The notes under the pieces were generated by a model. It did not search any database, was not told where the DNA came from, and saw only the letters and a list, made by a program, of their open reading frames with translations. Position numbers and translations under genes: made by a program. Of a stretch of DNA of 64,000 nt, positions 1-13,554 are shown one piece after another. How positions within the stretch are numbered: the first letter of the stretch is position 1; each line of letters begins with the position of its first letter. This DNA comes from Lamellibrachia satsuma (lineage: Eukaryota; Annelida; Polychaeta; Sabellida; Siboglinidae): contig BSQZ01000005.1 of the NCBI GenBank assembly GCA_033239005.1, positions 1,454,501 to 1,518,500 of the forward strand, read 5' to 3'.

Positions 1-687
1 GTACGGAGCGACGATAGTGGAGTCGGTCCGATACGTGGCAGTCCAGTTAATGTGTCTGTTTGACGGGGTGAAGATCGGGCTATTTGGCGGCGCTTCCAAC
101 ATGAAGCTCACCCAGATCTGATCAGCCCGGGTGCGCGTCGCCGTCGAAGGCTCGACCGGGTAGCTGCCCGTAAATACGACGACGTCAGCCGTTGCCATCT
201 GGGCAGGTCGGTGGACAAACATGCAGTCTTGGACGGCGCATTTGTCCTGCTTGAGTCTGTTGTTGAAATATAGGCTGGTGTCCAGCGTGAATATCATCTT
301 CGTCTTCCTCTTAGCTGACCGGTCCAGTTGGTACTCCAACTGTTCGAGAATTCTATCGCTGTTGTCGAACGGTAGCGGCCAGAGCGAAGGTTTACCCGCC
401 CCTCTCTTCTTCTCGAACTGGGAGTTTCTATCGTGTTCTGTCTTGGCCGTCTCGTTGCGCGCCGTCGTTGTGGCGAACGGAGCACGCGTGGTACGACCCA
501 GGAACCCACCCGGAAGTCTCGTAAAGTTCTCCGCCCGGCGTTCGTAGCGGCGACGTCCGGGAACGGCGAACGGAATCTGTGATGTATCGAGTGATGAAAG
601 ATAGATGAAATGTTGAAGTAGGACAACGAACGCGACCCCCGCCAACACGAAGACGGCCAGTCGGCGTCGTAGTCGCCAGAACCTCAT
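1..687 (-). CDS. GT10 alpha-1,3-fucosyltransferase-like, 5' exon, cut by window edge
   Basis: The minus strand is open from an ATG at 687-685 to base 1 (229 codons, in frame to the edge). The N-terminus is a typical type II Golgi anchor: basic residues (RLRRR), then a hydrophobic stretch (LAVFVLAGVAFVVLL), followed by a stem rich in Arg, Thr and Asn. The later part (from about residue 115) aligns by eye with the paralogue at 8888-10601: both have a CAV.(D/Q).C motif, a stretch of D-I/V-V-I/V at a strand end, and the block NWTATYR.DSTIV.PY. In GT10 enzymes this last region lies before the nucleotide-binding half. The catalytic FENS/DY.TEK region would lie left of the window, so activity cannot be judged. 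Family known: transfer of fucose from GDP-fucose to N-acetyllactosamine-type or N-glycan acceptors in the Golgi lumen. GC content is clearly higher than in the surrounding DNA, as expected of a coding exon. Confidence 0.85.
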   Translation of the reverse strand, partial: MRFWRLRRRLAVFVLAGVAFVVLLQHFIYLSSLDTSQIPFAVPGRRRYERRAENFTRLPGGFLGRTTRAPFATTTARNETAKTEHDRNSQFEKKRGAGKPSLWPLPFDNSDRILEQLEYQLDRSAKRKTKMIFTLDTSLYFNNRLKQDKCAVQDCMFVHRPAQMATADVVVFTGSYPVEPSTATRTRADQIWVSFMLEAPPNSPIFTPSNRHINWTATYRTDSTIVAPY

Positions 688-1254
688 CGCGGCGACAACG
701 CCACGAGTGGCCCGCTGGGAGATGTCAAAGCTCACCAACCGCGGGCAGGCGACCTGCCCCTGAGTGCCTTCCGTGCGAGACGTCTGTAGTCATAATCGAC
801 GCGGTCCTAACAGACCGGCTGCCGGGTGCTGCCACACCTGCGCACGTTGTGTCGCCAGCTTGCCCGGCCGCCGCACCTGTTCTCGGCTGCCAGATAACGC
901 TTGCTGCGTCAGCGATAGTGCTCGCAGAGCCGCCTTTGTGAGCGGCTGAATGACGTTGACCTGTATCGCGGTTGATTAAATGCCACACGGCAGCGACCTT
1001 TCACTTCGGTGATATATCATGACAGTCTTCTATACATATACAGATCCACGTACTGACATTTGCATCAAGCGGAATTACATTGTACCGAGAAATGTGAATT
1101 CTGTCGTGACTTGGCTATATGGGCTTATTTCAGCTTTAGGGTTTACAATTGCCCAGTCTTTTCAACGACTCCCTACGTAGGCTAACATGTGGGTTCATGG
1201 TATGCAAGCTTTTCAGTATTAAAATTAATTAATAATAAGTAATACGAATATCGA
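688..1254. other. upstream region of the left fucosyltransferase, no further feature
   Basis: The first 300 bases are moderately GC-rich and may hold 5' UTR or promoter of the fucosyltransferase. I see no convincing TATA box or exon. The short open frames here have no recognisable motif. Confidence 0.4.
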
Positions 1255-1500
1255 AACCAAAATTGGAGTTGGGCGTGGCATCTCGCTGGGAGACATGACG
1301 AGAGATTGACAAACATAATAATATACTGGACACCAAGATCACGTGTGAGAAGAGGAAGGCACAATTGAACGTGGTGAGATGAAATGAGGGAGCACAACAG
1401 CATAACATGGAAGTGGAAGACAACTGGTTGACAGACTAGTCTGGAAGATGAAGAAGACTTCATCCAGCAGTGGGCACACCTGTTTATGTTGATACAGCTA
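1255..1500 (+). mobile_element. LINE 3' fragment (C-terminal tail of ORF2)
   Basis: Translated with frameshifts, the plus strand gives a 'RWET...DKHNN.LDTKITCE' stretch that also occurs at 39820-39920, and in another frame a tail ending in EDEEDFIQQWAHL. A C-terminal '(F/Y)(V/I)QQW' after a Trp/Arg-rich stretch is characteristic of the end of ORF2 in RTE/BovB-like and related non-LTR retrotransposons. Stops and frameshifts mark it as dead. The match to 39.8 kb supports one family present at least twice in this window; the family name is tentative. Confidence 0.55.
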
Positions 1501-1536
1501 TATAGATGCGTCGACTCTCACAATCACTACTTCCCC

Positions 1537-1598
1537 AGACACCGAGGCAGACACCGAGGCAGACACCGAGGCAGACACCGAGGCAGACACCGAGGCAG
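1537..1598. repeat. 12-bp tandem repeat, five copies
   Basis: Five nearly perfect copies of a 12-base unit (CAGACACCGAGG) directly follow the LINE tail, consistent with a 3'-terminal expansion of the inserted element, although independent origin is possible. Confidence 0.9.
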
Positions 1599-1599
1599 T

Positions 1600-2404
1600 C
1601 CATCGATTTCGCGAGATCTAAAGGGGAGACGAGGCGTCGCGAATTCGAACAAATTACCTCGCGTTCTAACAGTACAGTACCTGACGTGGTGACCGATCAC
1701 CTGTAGCCGTTGGTGACCGAACCCATGTAACCTGTTGTTATGCTTCGTCCTGTCGTTCCATGCGGTGGGAAGCCATTCAAAGGTATTTTAAAGCTATTCG
1801 GAGCTCGGCACGTGCGGAGGTGTTAATTTAAAGCACGTCGTTGCAAAATGCGTGTCGCAACTTAGGCGTCAGCGGTCGAGCGAGTCGTTAGCCGAGAGAG
1901 TCAGCCAATTCAAGCAGTCGACGAATCTGTTTGAACGGCCGATTTGCATAGAGTAATTAACGTTATCGGATGTGTCTGATTATCAAGATCATGTAAATAG
2001 ATAATTATTTTAATATTTGATGAGGCTTTTCAAAGCGACGTGCGTGCAGATAAGTCTGATAAAGTTTATTGTGATCAGTCGATTATAATATTTTCTATGT
2101 AGGTCTGTATGTCCATGTCACGATAACTTACGCCAAATGTTGAAGATTACTGGTGTACATCCCCTTCCATTTCTTGCATATTAAAAATAATGTAGCTACA
2201 TTGAGGCCTACACACTATTGTTAGACGACTTTCATATATGGTATATCGGAAACAATTCCGTCTGAGCTTGACACTATTAGCTCACCACAATTCGCTACCG
2301 TAAATAGTAACACAATAAATGAACGGACGAAATTAATTTTTTTTAAAAGACCCAGAGATATCAAAGCACTGCAGTGAATTGAAAATTAGATGGAATGTAG
2401 CACA

Positions 2405-2436
<32 letters not shown>

Positions 2437-3598
2437 CGACGCACACACGCACACTTCCGCTGGAAGCGATCGCTCTCATAACACAAAGTATACTATTATA
2501 CATAATATATAAAACATAAATTTCAATAAAATATCTCGACAACTACTGAACCAATTTTCATAACATAACAGTAATTGTATAGTGTGTTATGTGAGCGGTC
2601 AACGGATCGCTGTGAACTTTTGCCACCGTTGTTTTCTCATCAATTTAGCCCATGTGCAAGAACAACAATTTTTCCCATACAAAAGGTGTCAGCCAAAGAG
2701 CTTGACTTCAACGGACATCAGCCTGCCCTTAAGCGAGGGACGAACCGTCGTCACCTGCAGGAATTGTTCATAGAAGATCGAAAATTATTTACTCCAGGGT
2801 AAGTACAAATATATCATTGACGTCACAAGGAGCCGGGAGTGTTTATGTTTTCCCGGAATTGTGTTTGGCATCGACAAGATTCGACGCGGATTAATCAAGT
2901 ATCACAAGTCACAAGTCAGTAGATAGAACAATTATGCAACCGGTAACGATGTTATGTAACGTTCGGCTGCGTGTTGTCCGCACGGCCCCAGCACTAATGG
3001 TAATATGACCTTTCACGTCAATTTGGCTTATAGTTATGAACTAATAAGCAATCGTAAACTCGCAATTTAAATTTATATTCCCGTTAGATGAGGACAGCGA
3101 TTTAATTAAACACGTGCTGGTGATTTAATTAATTATATTCTTGGTTGAATAGATATAGCGGCTATGATGGAATCAGTTCGCAGATAAAACAAAACAAAAT
3201 TCACAATATTTTTCTTTAAATTAATACATGTTTCATAGTTATCGTAGAAAATGCAAATGTTCGTGTAGCATTCCCGGACTATTTCACTGAGTTGCAATAA
3301 TAACGTGAACATTTAGGAAGCTTATTATAATTGGACCTGTCAACTCTTTAATCCATATAACTTGAAGAAAATAATTATAAATGATATAAATGTATTTTTT
3401 TGCATCAGAACTCTATCGATATTCCTATGAAATACACCAATGCCTATTTGTGTAATAAACTATCAAATACACTCGAGTGCTTGTCTGTGTCAAAGCGTTA
3501 ACAATGCGCAAAGCATTAACGTGGTACTGACATGCACCACAACTTTTAGTTTTAACTGTTAAAATGTTTCAGCAAAGAATCAGTACACTTGAAAAAAA
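1600..3598. other. AT-rich stretch without a recognised gene
   Basis: No coding exon, RNA gene or transposon could be supported. It contains a short (ACGC)n run near 2400-2450 followed by CACA. Short open frames around 2575-2800 have no motif and sit in ordinary AT-rich sequence. Confidence 0.4.
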
Positions 3599-5380
<1,782 letters not shown>

Positions 5381-5382
5381 TA

Positions 5383-6105
5383 GGGTAACTGGGGGCAAGT
5401 TGACGACGTTAAACATTCATCTTTGATTTATGTGGCTTTTGTTAACATCAGCAATATTGTAACAATACAACTTAAACGGGAACATGTGTACTTTCTTTCA
5501 AGATGATAACATTTAATATGCAAATAAAGGGAGAGCGAAACATAAAAAAATAATTACCCAACATACTCCATCTTAAGGCACACCTGGGGCAAGATGACTT
5601 TCACATTGGGGCAAGTTGACAATAGATAAAACTAAACTTCAAGCCTGAATGAGTTATCAAGTAATTATAAATTATGTATATTGACACCTCTATGTGTCCT
5701 TCGTAATTATACAAACTTTCGTGCCACCGTTAGATACACTGGAGGCACATGGTACATTCCTTGGTTGACGGTTCTTCAACTTCATATTATACACCTAGCG
5801 CACCACATTTTGTCTGTCGTTATCTGCTGGGATGTTTGGCGTTTGAGGGCACGCTATCCATGATAGATACAAGCTGCAGGTTATATACAGGTGTTACATG
5901 GTTTAATAATTTTTTTTAGCAATTTCAATAGAAACCAACTTCATCGCTTGCAGTTTGCGTAAAATTGCTAATGTTCCCGTGTTGATCACTCTGCGTGTGT
6001 GTGTATTTCATTGGAAAATTGCATGTTGCTGCCACCTGTTCCCTGTTTTAACATTATTAAGCGATTTGCAACTTGCCCCATTCGTTAGCTTGCACCATGT
6101 TCCCC
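5383..6105. mobile_element. Non-autonomous DNA transposon (MITE-like) with 22-bp TIRs and TA flanks
   Basis: The left end after TA (5381-5382) is GGGTAACTGGGGGCAAGTTG and onwards; the reverse complement of the right end, before TA (6106-6107), is GGGGAACATGGTGCAAGCTA and onwards. Sixteen of 22 terminal positions match. A 'GGGGCAAG' motif is repeated as a subterminal element near 5588 and 5617 and inverted at 6068-6079. No transposase frame is present. TA duplication and G-rich TIRs fit a Tc1/mariner or pogo-type non-autonomous element, but the superfamily is inferred only. Confidence 0.65.
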
Positions 6106-8505
6106 TATGTTAAAATTTTTTAACATTTTTCTTTTTACAATATAACTTATAAGCAAATATTAGTACAGCCAGCTCAATAAATATCCCTGCCACAGGACGT
6201 GATGAAAAGTTACATAAACACTAACCCAAAAGCTTGCCAGCAATCGTGATACAACTAAACCAAAGGAGCGAATATTAATAATTACGCAGATATACTACAA
6301 ATGATGAGTAATTAGGCGTCGTTCAATCCTTGTTTGTCGATTGCACGACTGGACGTAGTTCACTGGCTGTATTCAAGAGAACCATCACAAAGCACGCAAA
6401 GTTGCGACAGGCAAATTCAGTAAATTGCAATACTAATTTCCCCAGTAAATAACACATTTGCGCAAACGAACTAGCGTGTTGAAGTCGATACTAGATACGT
6501 TTGATGTTCTCGTAATTATACTAAAACCAGACTTTACGAGCCTCTTGCGGATGCTTCCACTAATCGGCGCTGTTTGAAAGTTCGGTCAGGCACGATGTGT
6601 TCCTAATCAAACGGCCCTACCGTAAGGAATATGATTTTTCATAGTTCACAAAACGTTGACTATGTACCCATAATACGTAGATAATATATAGCTAGCACGA
6701 ACACCCGGGTGTAATTACGTTCGGTAACTGCATTCGTGCGCATAGGAATACACAAATCAATATACTGTGAGTAGCTGGCGTTGCACGTAGCGTCGCAATA
6801 TTGAATAGTCAATAGCATTCGAATGTGTGAAGTCCGTGACATCTGCACGGTTACATTCCTGTTAATGAGCGTGATTTTCCCAGTAATTTGTCATGTGCTA
6901 AATATGACAAAACTGCATTTCTTTCACATTTATTGAACCACCGACTTGTGCCGCATCTGTTCTATTCTTTATCAAGGTTCGGTGGTTCTAGTGCATCATA
7001 TTTCAGTTAAAGCAGTTTGAAATATGTAGTAACTGCAACATGCTGGCAGAAAAAAAAAACTTTAAAAGCAAATTATCTAATTTAACTTTTTTGTAGATGC
7101 TGCGTTTCGCCTTTGCAGGGCAAAGCATACAACAGGAGATGTGGAATGTCGAAAGTTTTTTATCCCTATCTGCCACATACCTCTCTATCAGACATGTTGG
7201 CGAGTCACAAACTGGCAATTCTAATCAAGTATCAAGCCATTGACGGGAAAGTCAAGTCGAGTATCAAGTCAATGTCCCCAAGTTTCAAGTCATCTCTCTG
7301 AATTCCAAGTTAAGTCCCAAGTCACCAGGGTTTACCAGTCGCCATGACTGTTAGGCGGGTGCTGATCCGCCATAGCATAAGTATTGTATTGTCCGTTATA
7401 CGCTTTTCGTTCACACGTAATTTTATGTATTACAATATATATTTACCACCAGAGAGGCTCAGCGAGAGAACGTGTACGCGTACGGGTACAAATGTGTGTA
7501 GTACGTCAGAGAGGTGTCCGGGGTATTCCACTTTTCCTGGGATCCCGCGTGTCGCTAATTACCGCCTTTACTCATTCACGCCGTGTAAAACCGAACCTAC
7601 CCGTTGAGTCAGCGCGATGTGAGATTTACAAGGGAATTATTTTTCATTTGGCTCCTAATGGCTGAAACAGCCATTCTAAGTCTAAGCTGACACATTTATT
7701 CTATTTGATAGTTCATTTATATGCGACATCCTTTATGCAAACACAAAAACAAAACCAGTTAAACAGTTAACTCACGTTCCTGCGCAGTAACATAGCGAAC
7801 CATAAAACGTTCACCACCGGTAATTTCCAACGTAACACCGTCAAACATGTCAAAACATGTTATAGTATAAGACTCACTTGTTCGCGTGTTACTTAAAACA
7901 TAATAAACACCGACAAATTTAAGTTCTGCAAGTTTTCAACCAATATATGTCGTAATACGACATTATTTCGGCGGTCGGTCGCGTCACGATCTACAAGTTA
8001 TAGGCCTACAATGTGGAACTTTTTGAAGGAAATGTACGACGACTTGGATAACCGAACGACTGTTTATGGGACTTTGCAATACTGCATTTATCAGCATTTA
8101 TAACATATGGGTAGGTTAAAATAGTATCCATACAAAACGTGTTGGTATCGTGATATTTTACCTCTCAATATTTTCAAAAATGCCGGATTTGTGGGAAGAT
8201 TGAAAATAAGTTACGTGTTACGACATATATATATATATAGATACTGGTTTACGGAATATAAAGGACCGCCCAATAAATATTTAATTTTTAAAGTGGAACA
8301 TAACGGATGCTTTATTAGTCGTTCAAATTCGCGTTTTATACAATTTCTGATAGTAAATATACCTTAAAGATATATTAAAACACAAATGACATACAACATT
8401 ATTAATTTACACTTGGAATTAACAACTTACTTTGAGAACCAAATATTAAAATAATTTGGGAATTTTAATAATACGAACTGCGTATGAAAATCGCCGCGGA
8501 TTCCC
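6106..8505. other. AT-rich intergenic stretch, nothing recognised
   Basis: Short direct repeats of 'TATCAAGTC' type occur near 7225-7290. I see no exon with a splice-supported frame, no tRNA and no clear transposon end. Confidence 0.35.
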
Positions 8506-8511
8506 ATGAAC

Positions 8512-8602
8512 GTATAAAAAGGGAGCGAGCGCGTGTAGCTCGCTAAGCCACACGTACACGTTTCGCGTGCTGACCATCTCTATATTTTCAACAAAGTGCA
8601 AA
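8512..8602 (+). promoter_or_regulatory. TATA promoter with candidate non-coding first exon
   Basis: A canonical TATA box (GTATAAAAAG, 8512-8521) is followed about 30 bases later by GC-rich leader sequence. The leader ends at AAAG|GTGAGT (junction at 8602/8603), a strong splice donor, with no ATG in the leader. This is the layout of a TATA-driven gene with a non-coding first exon on the plus strand. No downstream coding exon could be tied to it; it would read towards the oppositely oriented fucosyltransferase. A retroelement promoter is an alternative. Confidence 0.45.
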
Positions 8603-8887
8603 GGTGAGTTAACAATATTTTTCAAGATTTAACAATGTTAGCGAAATAAACTAAACTGACGAGTGATATTGGAATAATTGAACTTGCTTGCGCGCACAAA
8701 CAGAACTACGGAATCAGCTCGGAGCAGCATGTATGTCAGAGGGTCTTAACGCTCCTTCGTCAATTAATTTACCCCATCGCGAATCATGTTCGAGGATGTT
8801 CGAATGTGTAGTGTGTGACAAGCAATTTTCGCTTAATTTTGACCAGATCCGGTCAAAAATAATTGCATATATATTTCTCCGATGGTT

Positions 8888-10601
8888 TCACGAAAAAACT
8901 AAATAACACGTGCGCAGACGAGCTATCGTATATTCAGTGGATAATAGCCCTACCTGGTGTCTGACCAAGTATTCGTACTTGAGGTAACGACGCGACAGGG
9001 ACACGTTCCTCCAGCTCACCCAAGGCGCCACCAACGGATTCCACCGTTGACAGTCCTTATCCGCCCACTTGTTGACGTTTTCGTACCACATCTTGTGCTC
9101 GTGCTCATCGGCGGCGTGGGCCATGGCGCACACGCGGCACCAGAACTTGGTGTTGATGAAGTGTCCGGTTCCCTTCCAGCGGAAGTACTCGTTGTAGAGG
9201 GTGTCGTTGGCGTCGAGCTTGTGCAGGTAGGCGGCCAGCTCGCGCGGCGACGCGAAGTCGTCGACGTGGATGTACGAGTGCGGTGGCGCCACCTTGCGGT
9301 AGTCCTCGGGCGCCGCTCCCATCACCACCGGGACGATGTCGTTCCTTGGGGAGCACACGCACACTGCGACAGTTCAAACGCGGAGCAGCACAGTAATTTC
9401 CATTGACATAATCGTTGACGTTCACTTACCTGAATAACAGTTAAATTCCTTATATTGCCAGCTTTCATTATGGAGTTAAGGATAATGGCTATTCATCTAG
9501 ACGACTTACGAATCATATCAATTCACATCTTTTGGAAATCGGGCTAAAATCGGCATTACCACTCAGCACGCACGTATTCATGCACTCAATCATGCACGCA
9601 ATCACGCATGCACGCAGAGCACTACATGTCCTGTTGTAAGCCATGGGTTCCCACGTAAGAGCTACTTACAGGTAGGCATTCCAGTATAACTTCTCCGTGA
9701 TGTAGTCGCGACAGTTTGAGTTTTCAAACGCCAGGTAGAACTTGTAGCGTTTCTTCAGCAGCGAGAAGCAGAAGTCTTTGTTTTGTCGAAGACAGCGAAA
9801 CGGGCCGCACGCGCCGTAGATGTCGACCGAGACGTGTCGGTTCAGTTCTCGTCCGTAAGCCAAACGCCCATTTTTGTCCATGCAATTCGACACGAACCAT
9901 GCTACCTGCTTCGTCTTGCCGAGAGCGTAGTTTCGTCGTGGCCGCTCTGGCAGTTTCGTGAAGTTGTTGAAGTGGACGAACTTCTCGTAAGGCGTAACGA
10001 TAGTGGAATCCAGACGATAGGTGGCAGTCCAGTTGTAACTTACTTTTACATTACGACTCATGTGCATTGGCGACTCTAGTTCATACAATATTTTGATCTG
10101 ATTTGAGGCGACAGGGTGGGTGAAAAATGGCGAATACCTAGTGTTGACAATGACGATGTCAGCCTCTCCCACCTTACCGTCGTCCGCAGTAAATCTGCAC
10201 TGGTCCACCGCGCAGTGGTCGTTCTCGAACGTCTGGAACTCAAACTTCGGCTCACTTTCGGTGTAGATCAACTTCTGTTTCTTTGGCAGTTTCTTCAGTT
10301 TGTAGGCTAGCTGTAGCAGTATACGATCTTCTCTCTCGTAGATCTGTGGCCAGATACTCGGCGTCTTTACGTTCTCGTTTTTAACTTGGAGGCACGGCGG
10401 CGCCGGCTCGAGGCGGAGTTGGAGGCGGAGTTGGATAAGGTGAAGAAGGAATATAAGGATGAGGAAGTAGACAAAAACGGCACCGTACTTGAAGCGCGAC
10501 CAGCGACATAACCGCACTGAGCCATGCCGCAGTCGCCGTACACACATGCATCGTCTCATCGTCCCGACGACGCTAAAACGACATCGCGTGGGAGTTCTCA
10601 T
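8888..10601 (-). CDS. GT10 alpha-1,3-fucosyltransferase-like, two exons
   Basis: Exon 1 is 10601-9670 and exon 2 is 9344-8888; the donor is CCT|GTAAGT and the acceptor CCAAG|G. The phases join to 462 codons plus stop. Residues about 39-60 form the single type II membrane anchor, preceded by many Arg. The shared block [16 protein letters not shown] lies mid-protein. The diagnostic GT10 motif [18 protein letters not shown] sits at the end of exon 1 and runs across the junction into NDIVPVVMG, followed by [17 protein letters not shown], the usual GT10 C-terminal half. Family role: fucose transfer from GDP-fucose in the Golgi lumen. Alternative starts are Met15 and Met19. A donor-like CAG|GTAGGG at 8954/8953 means the last 21 residues may be replaced by another exon. 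It is a head-to-tail paralogue of the gene at 1-687. Confidence 0.9.
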
Positions 10602-10611
10602 TCATCAAAAT

Positions 10612-10740
10612 CGAATATATATATATCTATGTATGTATGTATGTATGTATGTATGTATGTATGTATGTATGTATGTATGTATGCTATGTATGTATGTATG
10701 TATGTATGTATGTATGTATGTATGTATGTATGTATGTATG

Positions 10741-10816
<76 letters not shown>
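10612..10816. repeat. Compound (TATG)n/(TA)n microsatellite next to the fucosyltransferase start
   Basis: About 110 bases of TATG repeats, interrupted once near 10683, pass into about 70 bases of TA. The array starts only 11 bases upstream of the first possible ATG of the fucosyltransferase, so it lies in the 5' UTR or proximal promoter unless there is an upstream exon. Confidence 0.97.
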
Positions 10817-10817
<1 letters not shown>

Positions 10818-11487
10818 CTATATAATAACTCAGTATGATAACCGTAACGTTGGTTTCACTGTTCAAATTAAAGTTCATCGTCAATGTGAACTATAGAGTA
10901 CTCGTGAGGTGTTTGGTCATGTAATTACGTGTCTGTTGCATGTGTCTAGAGAATGCAATTGACATATCAGCGCATCCAAAATAAAATAATTCATGTTCCC
11001 TTTTATGGTGTGGTTATCTCCTGCAGTTTGGTGGTTCATGGCCAAGTATGTGGTAAGAATTTGTGACAACTGTATTCACAATATGACCAGATATATGTGA
11101 CAAATTATGGTATGGTTATCATAACTGTCGTTCGTCTTACATCTAGACATATACAAACGAACCCATCAGAATACTCACATTAGACTTTATCTTGAGTAAT
11201 CAGAAATGTCGGCCCAACATCGGTTCCTTATCATGTAGAACCATTATTTCACTTCAAAATATTCACTACCTGCAAATATCAAAATAGAATACGCTAAACT
11301 AAACTAAATTTCTAAAGTTCCTTTAATGTTAATTCTGGGTCTGGGAGTATATCAGGTGGGCAAGTTTTGGTAATACTAAGGAAGTCATAGATGTCTAAGC
11401 AGTTTTGGTACGTTGTGAATATATAAATCAACTTATATACTTCATGCAAATACTCTTTGTTGTAATCACAAAGAAATCACTGGTTCG
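10817..11487. other. Unassigned AT-rich stretch
   Basis: No feature was recognised in this stretch upstream of the fucosyltransferase. Confidence 0.4.
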
Positions 11488-12006
11488 TGTATCATGGTCC
11501 CATGCCATGTCCGTGCCATTGCCACTGTAATTGCATTGCCATTGGCATTGCTATGCTTATGGCAAGTTATACCGGCCCATGGGCCATGGGCCATGGGTAT
11601 GGCGCATGCCGTGCTGTGCCGTGCCGTGCCGTGCCGTGCCGTGCCGTGCCGTGCCGTGCCGTGCCGTATCGTGCCGTGCTGTGCCGTGCCATGCCGTGCG
11701 GCTTCGTTTACAAAATAACTGCCCCCGTTATGTCATGATTATCAGGCTTTCACTTTGTCTATGTGTTTTTCCTGAAGCCCTAATCTAATATATCAACATA
11801 AAATGTCATGGCCCCATGCCATGGCCATGCCACTGTATTTGCATTGGCATTGCTACGCTATGTTATAGCACATTATGCTGGCCCATGGCCCGGGTGTTGC
11901 ATTAATGAACAGACTACAAAACAGCTGCTCCCGTTGTCATGATAATCAGCCTTTGTCTTTGTCTATGTGTTTTTTTATAACAACCCAAATATAATATATC
12001 AACATT
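11488..12006. repeat. Diverged tandem duplication, two copies
   Basis: Copy 1 (about 11488-11802) and copy 2 (about 11805-12006) share the same order of blocks: CATGG.CCCATGCCATG, TTGCATTGGCATTGCTA, GGCCCATGG, TACAAAA-AACTGC-CCCGTT, TGATTATCAG or TGATAATCAG, TTTGTCTATGTGTTTTT and AATATATCAACAT. Copy 1 is longer because it contains a GCCGT expansion. Confidence 0.8.
11608..11699. repeat. (GCCGT)n pentanucleotide array
   Basis: About 18 pentanucleotide units with a few CTGT, ATCG and CATG variants, found only in the first copy of the duplication. Confidence 0.95.
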
Positions 12007-13554
12007 ATTTAAACGTACTAAATAGAACAATTTAAAATTTATCGATGCTGAGGTTAAGCCAATTTCATAACGTTTGCGTGGTTCACCTTCATTTGACAGA
12101 ACGTCGTAGACCTGCTGTAGTCTGGACTGTAGTGTAGACGTTAAAATTGGTTCATGCACGTTTGGCGTCTGATGTCCACATTTTTCCTGTCCTTGATTTG
12201 TAGTGCACAAAGAAGTCAAAATGTGTCACTACCTGTTAATGTTATTCATAGATAACCATGGATTATACATGTGCAGTTTTATATATAATTATGAAATTAT
12301 AATATTGCAAAACGGCATTACTTTCACCAGGAAAAATACATGTCCGGTGACTGTGGTTTAAGTTAACCGTTATAGTGGCAAATCCATGTAGGCTGTGATC
12401 GTTAGTTTATTGCATTTAAAATCATTATTTTTTCCCTAGCGTTCCTATGTAGAGGAGACCGGGTAACACGGGTTAACTGTAACACGAGTTCTCCACTTCA
12501 TCTAAAGTATCCGACAGCAGCCTTGCTTGCTCAGCACTTGCGTAATTTGGCGATGCATAGTCTTAGAATATCTCATGCAAAATTTGCCAAGATCGATAAT
12601 CCCAAACAACTGTTATTCACAAAAATAAAATTTTCAAGAGCAATAGTAGAATTTTCATGTATTGAATGTTTTATGGTTGCAGTGATATATTCTTAGAATA
12701 TCGTATTGATCTTAGATCCTTAAGAACACTGCGGATGTTGTCTCAATTTGACTTTATACCATGCTATGTAGAGTCGGGGACGATTGTAACAACTGTTACA
12801 TTTGACTTGTGTATTAATTGGTAAATAAATCGTTTAGACATAAAAGTCATGCATAGTATTTCAGTTTAAAACATAAACATGTAAATATGATAATGATAGC
12901 CTACATACTAATCAACATACAAGACTAATTTTGTTTTCTTCGGTATGTTTTGTTTGTATTCAAAGAGTAGACCTAAACATTTATAAGTGTGATATTATGC
13001 TTGCTTTCATTTCAGAAATGATTACAATTGTGTATACTCATTGGTGGCAATAAACAACGACTGGCTAATTATATAACTATTTGACACAATAAAACACATA
13101 ACTAGCCTAATTGTTACAATTGACCCTGGCTGTGTTACAATTGCTCCGGGTCATGGGGTCGATTGTAACAGCCGAAACGCTTCCGTATATTTTCAACTGC
13201 ATCAAATTGTCTTGTTTGTTGAAGCCAAGACAAATTGGTAGACAATATGAGGTTTCGTTGACTAAGACGCATTATATTTTTCCACACACTAAACTTATAC
13301 TAGAACGAATATCATTTAATATGTATGCATTATTTGAGCAATTGTGGATTTTTCCTGTAAATATATTTTATTTTATTTCATTTATTTATTTGTTTGTAAA
13401 CATTAGTCCGTTACATTAAACATTAGTCCGATTCTGTCTTATTTCATTTCGTTGGAAAACGTTCAGCAATCGACAGAAATGTTTGAAATAGATACAGTTA
13501 TGTGGTCGCCCCCGTGGCCATGCCATGTCATGCCAGGCCATGCCATGTCCATGA
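12007..13554. other. AT-rich stretch with recurring transposon-end-like motifs
   Basis: TGTAGAG..CGGG-type starts followed by GATTGTAACA or TTAACTGTAACA occur near 12450, 12770 and 13150. Related GGGG/TTGTTACA motifs are found near 42565-43030. They look like terminal pieces of a DNA-transposon family, but no complete TIR pair with a target duplication could be drawn. No coding exon was seen. Confidence 0.35.

Noticed and set aside
9783..10310. Plus-strand frames opposite the fucosyltransferase
   Set aside because: Shadows of the GT10 exon, which carries the diagnostic motif on the minus strand.
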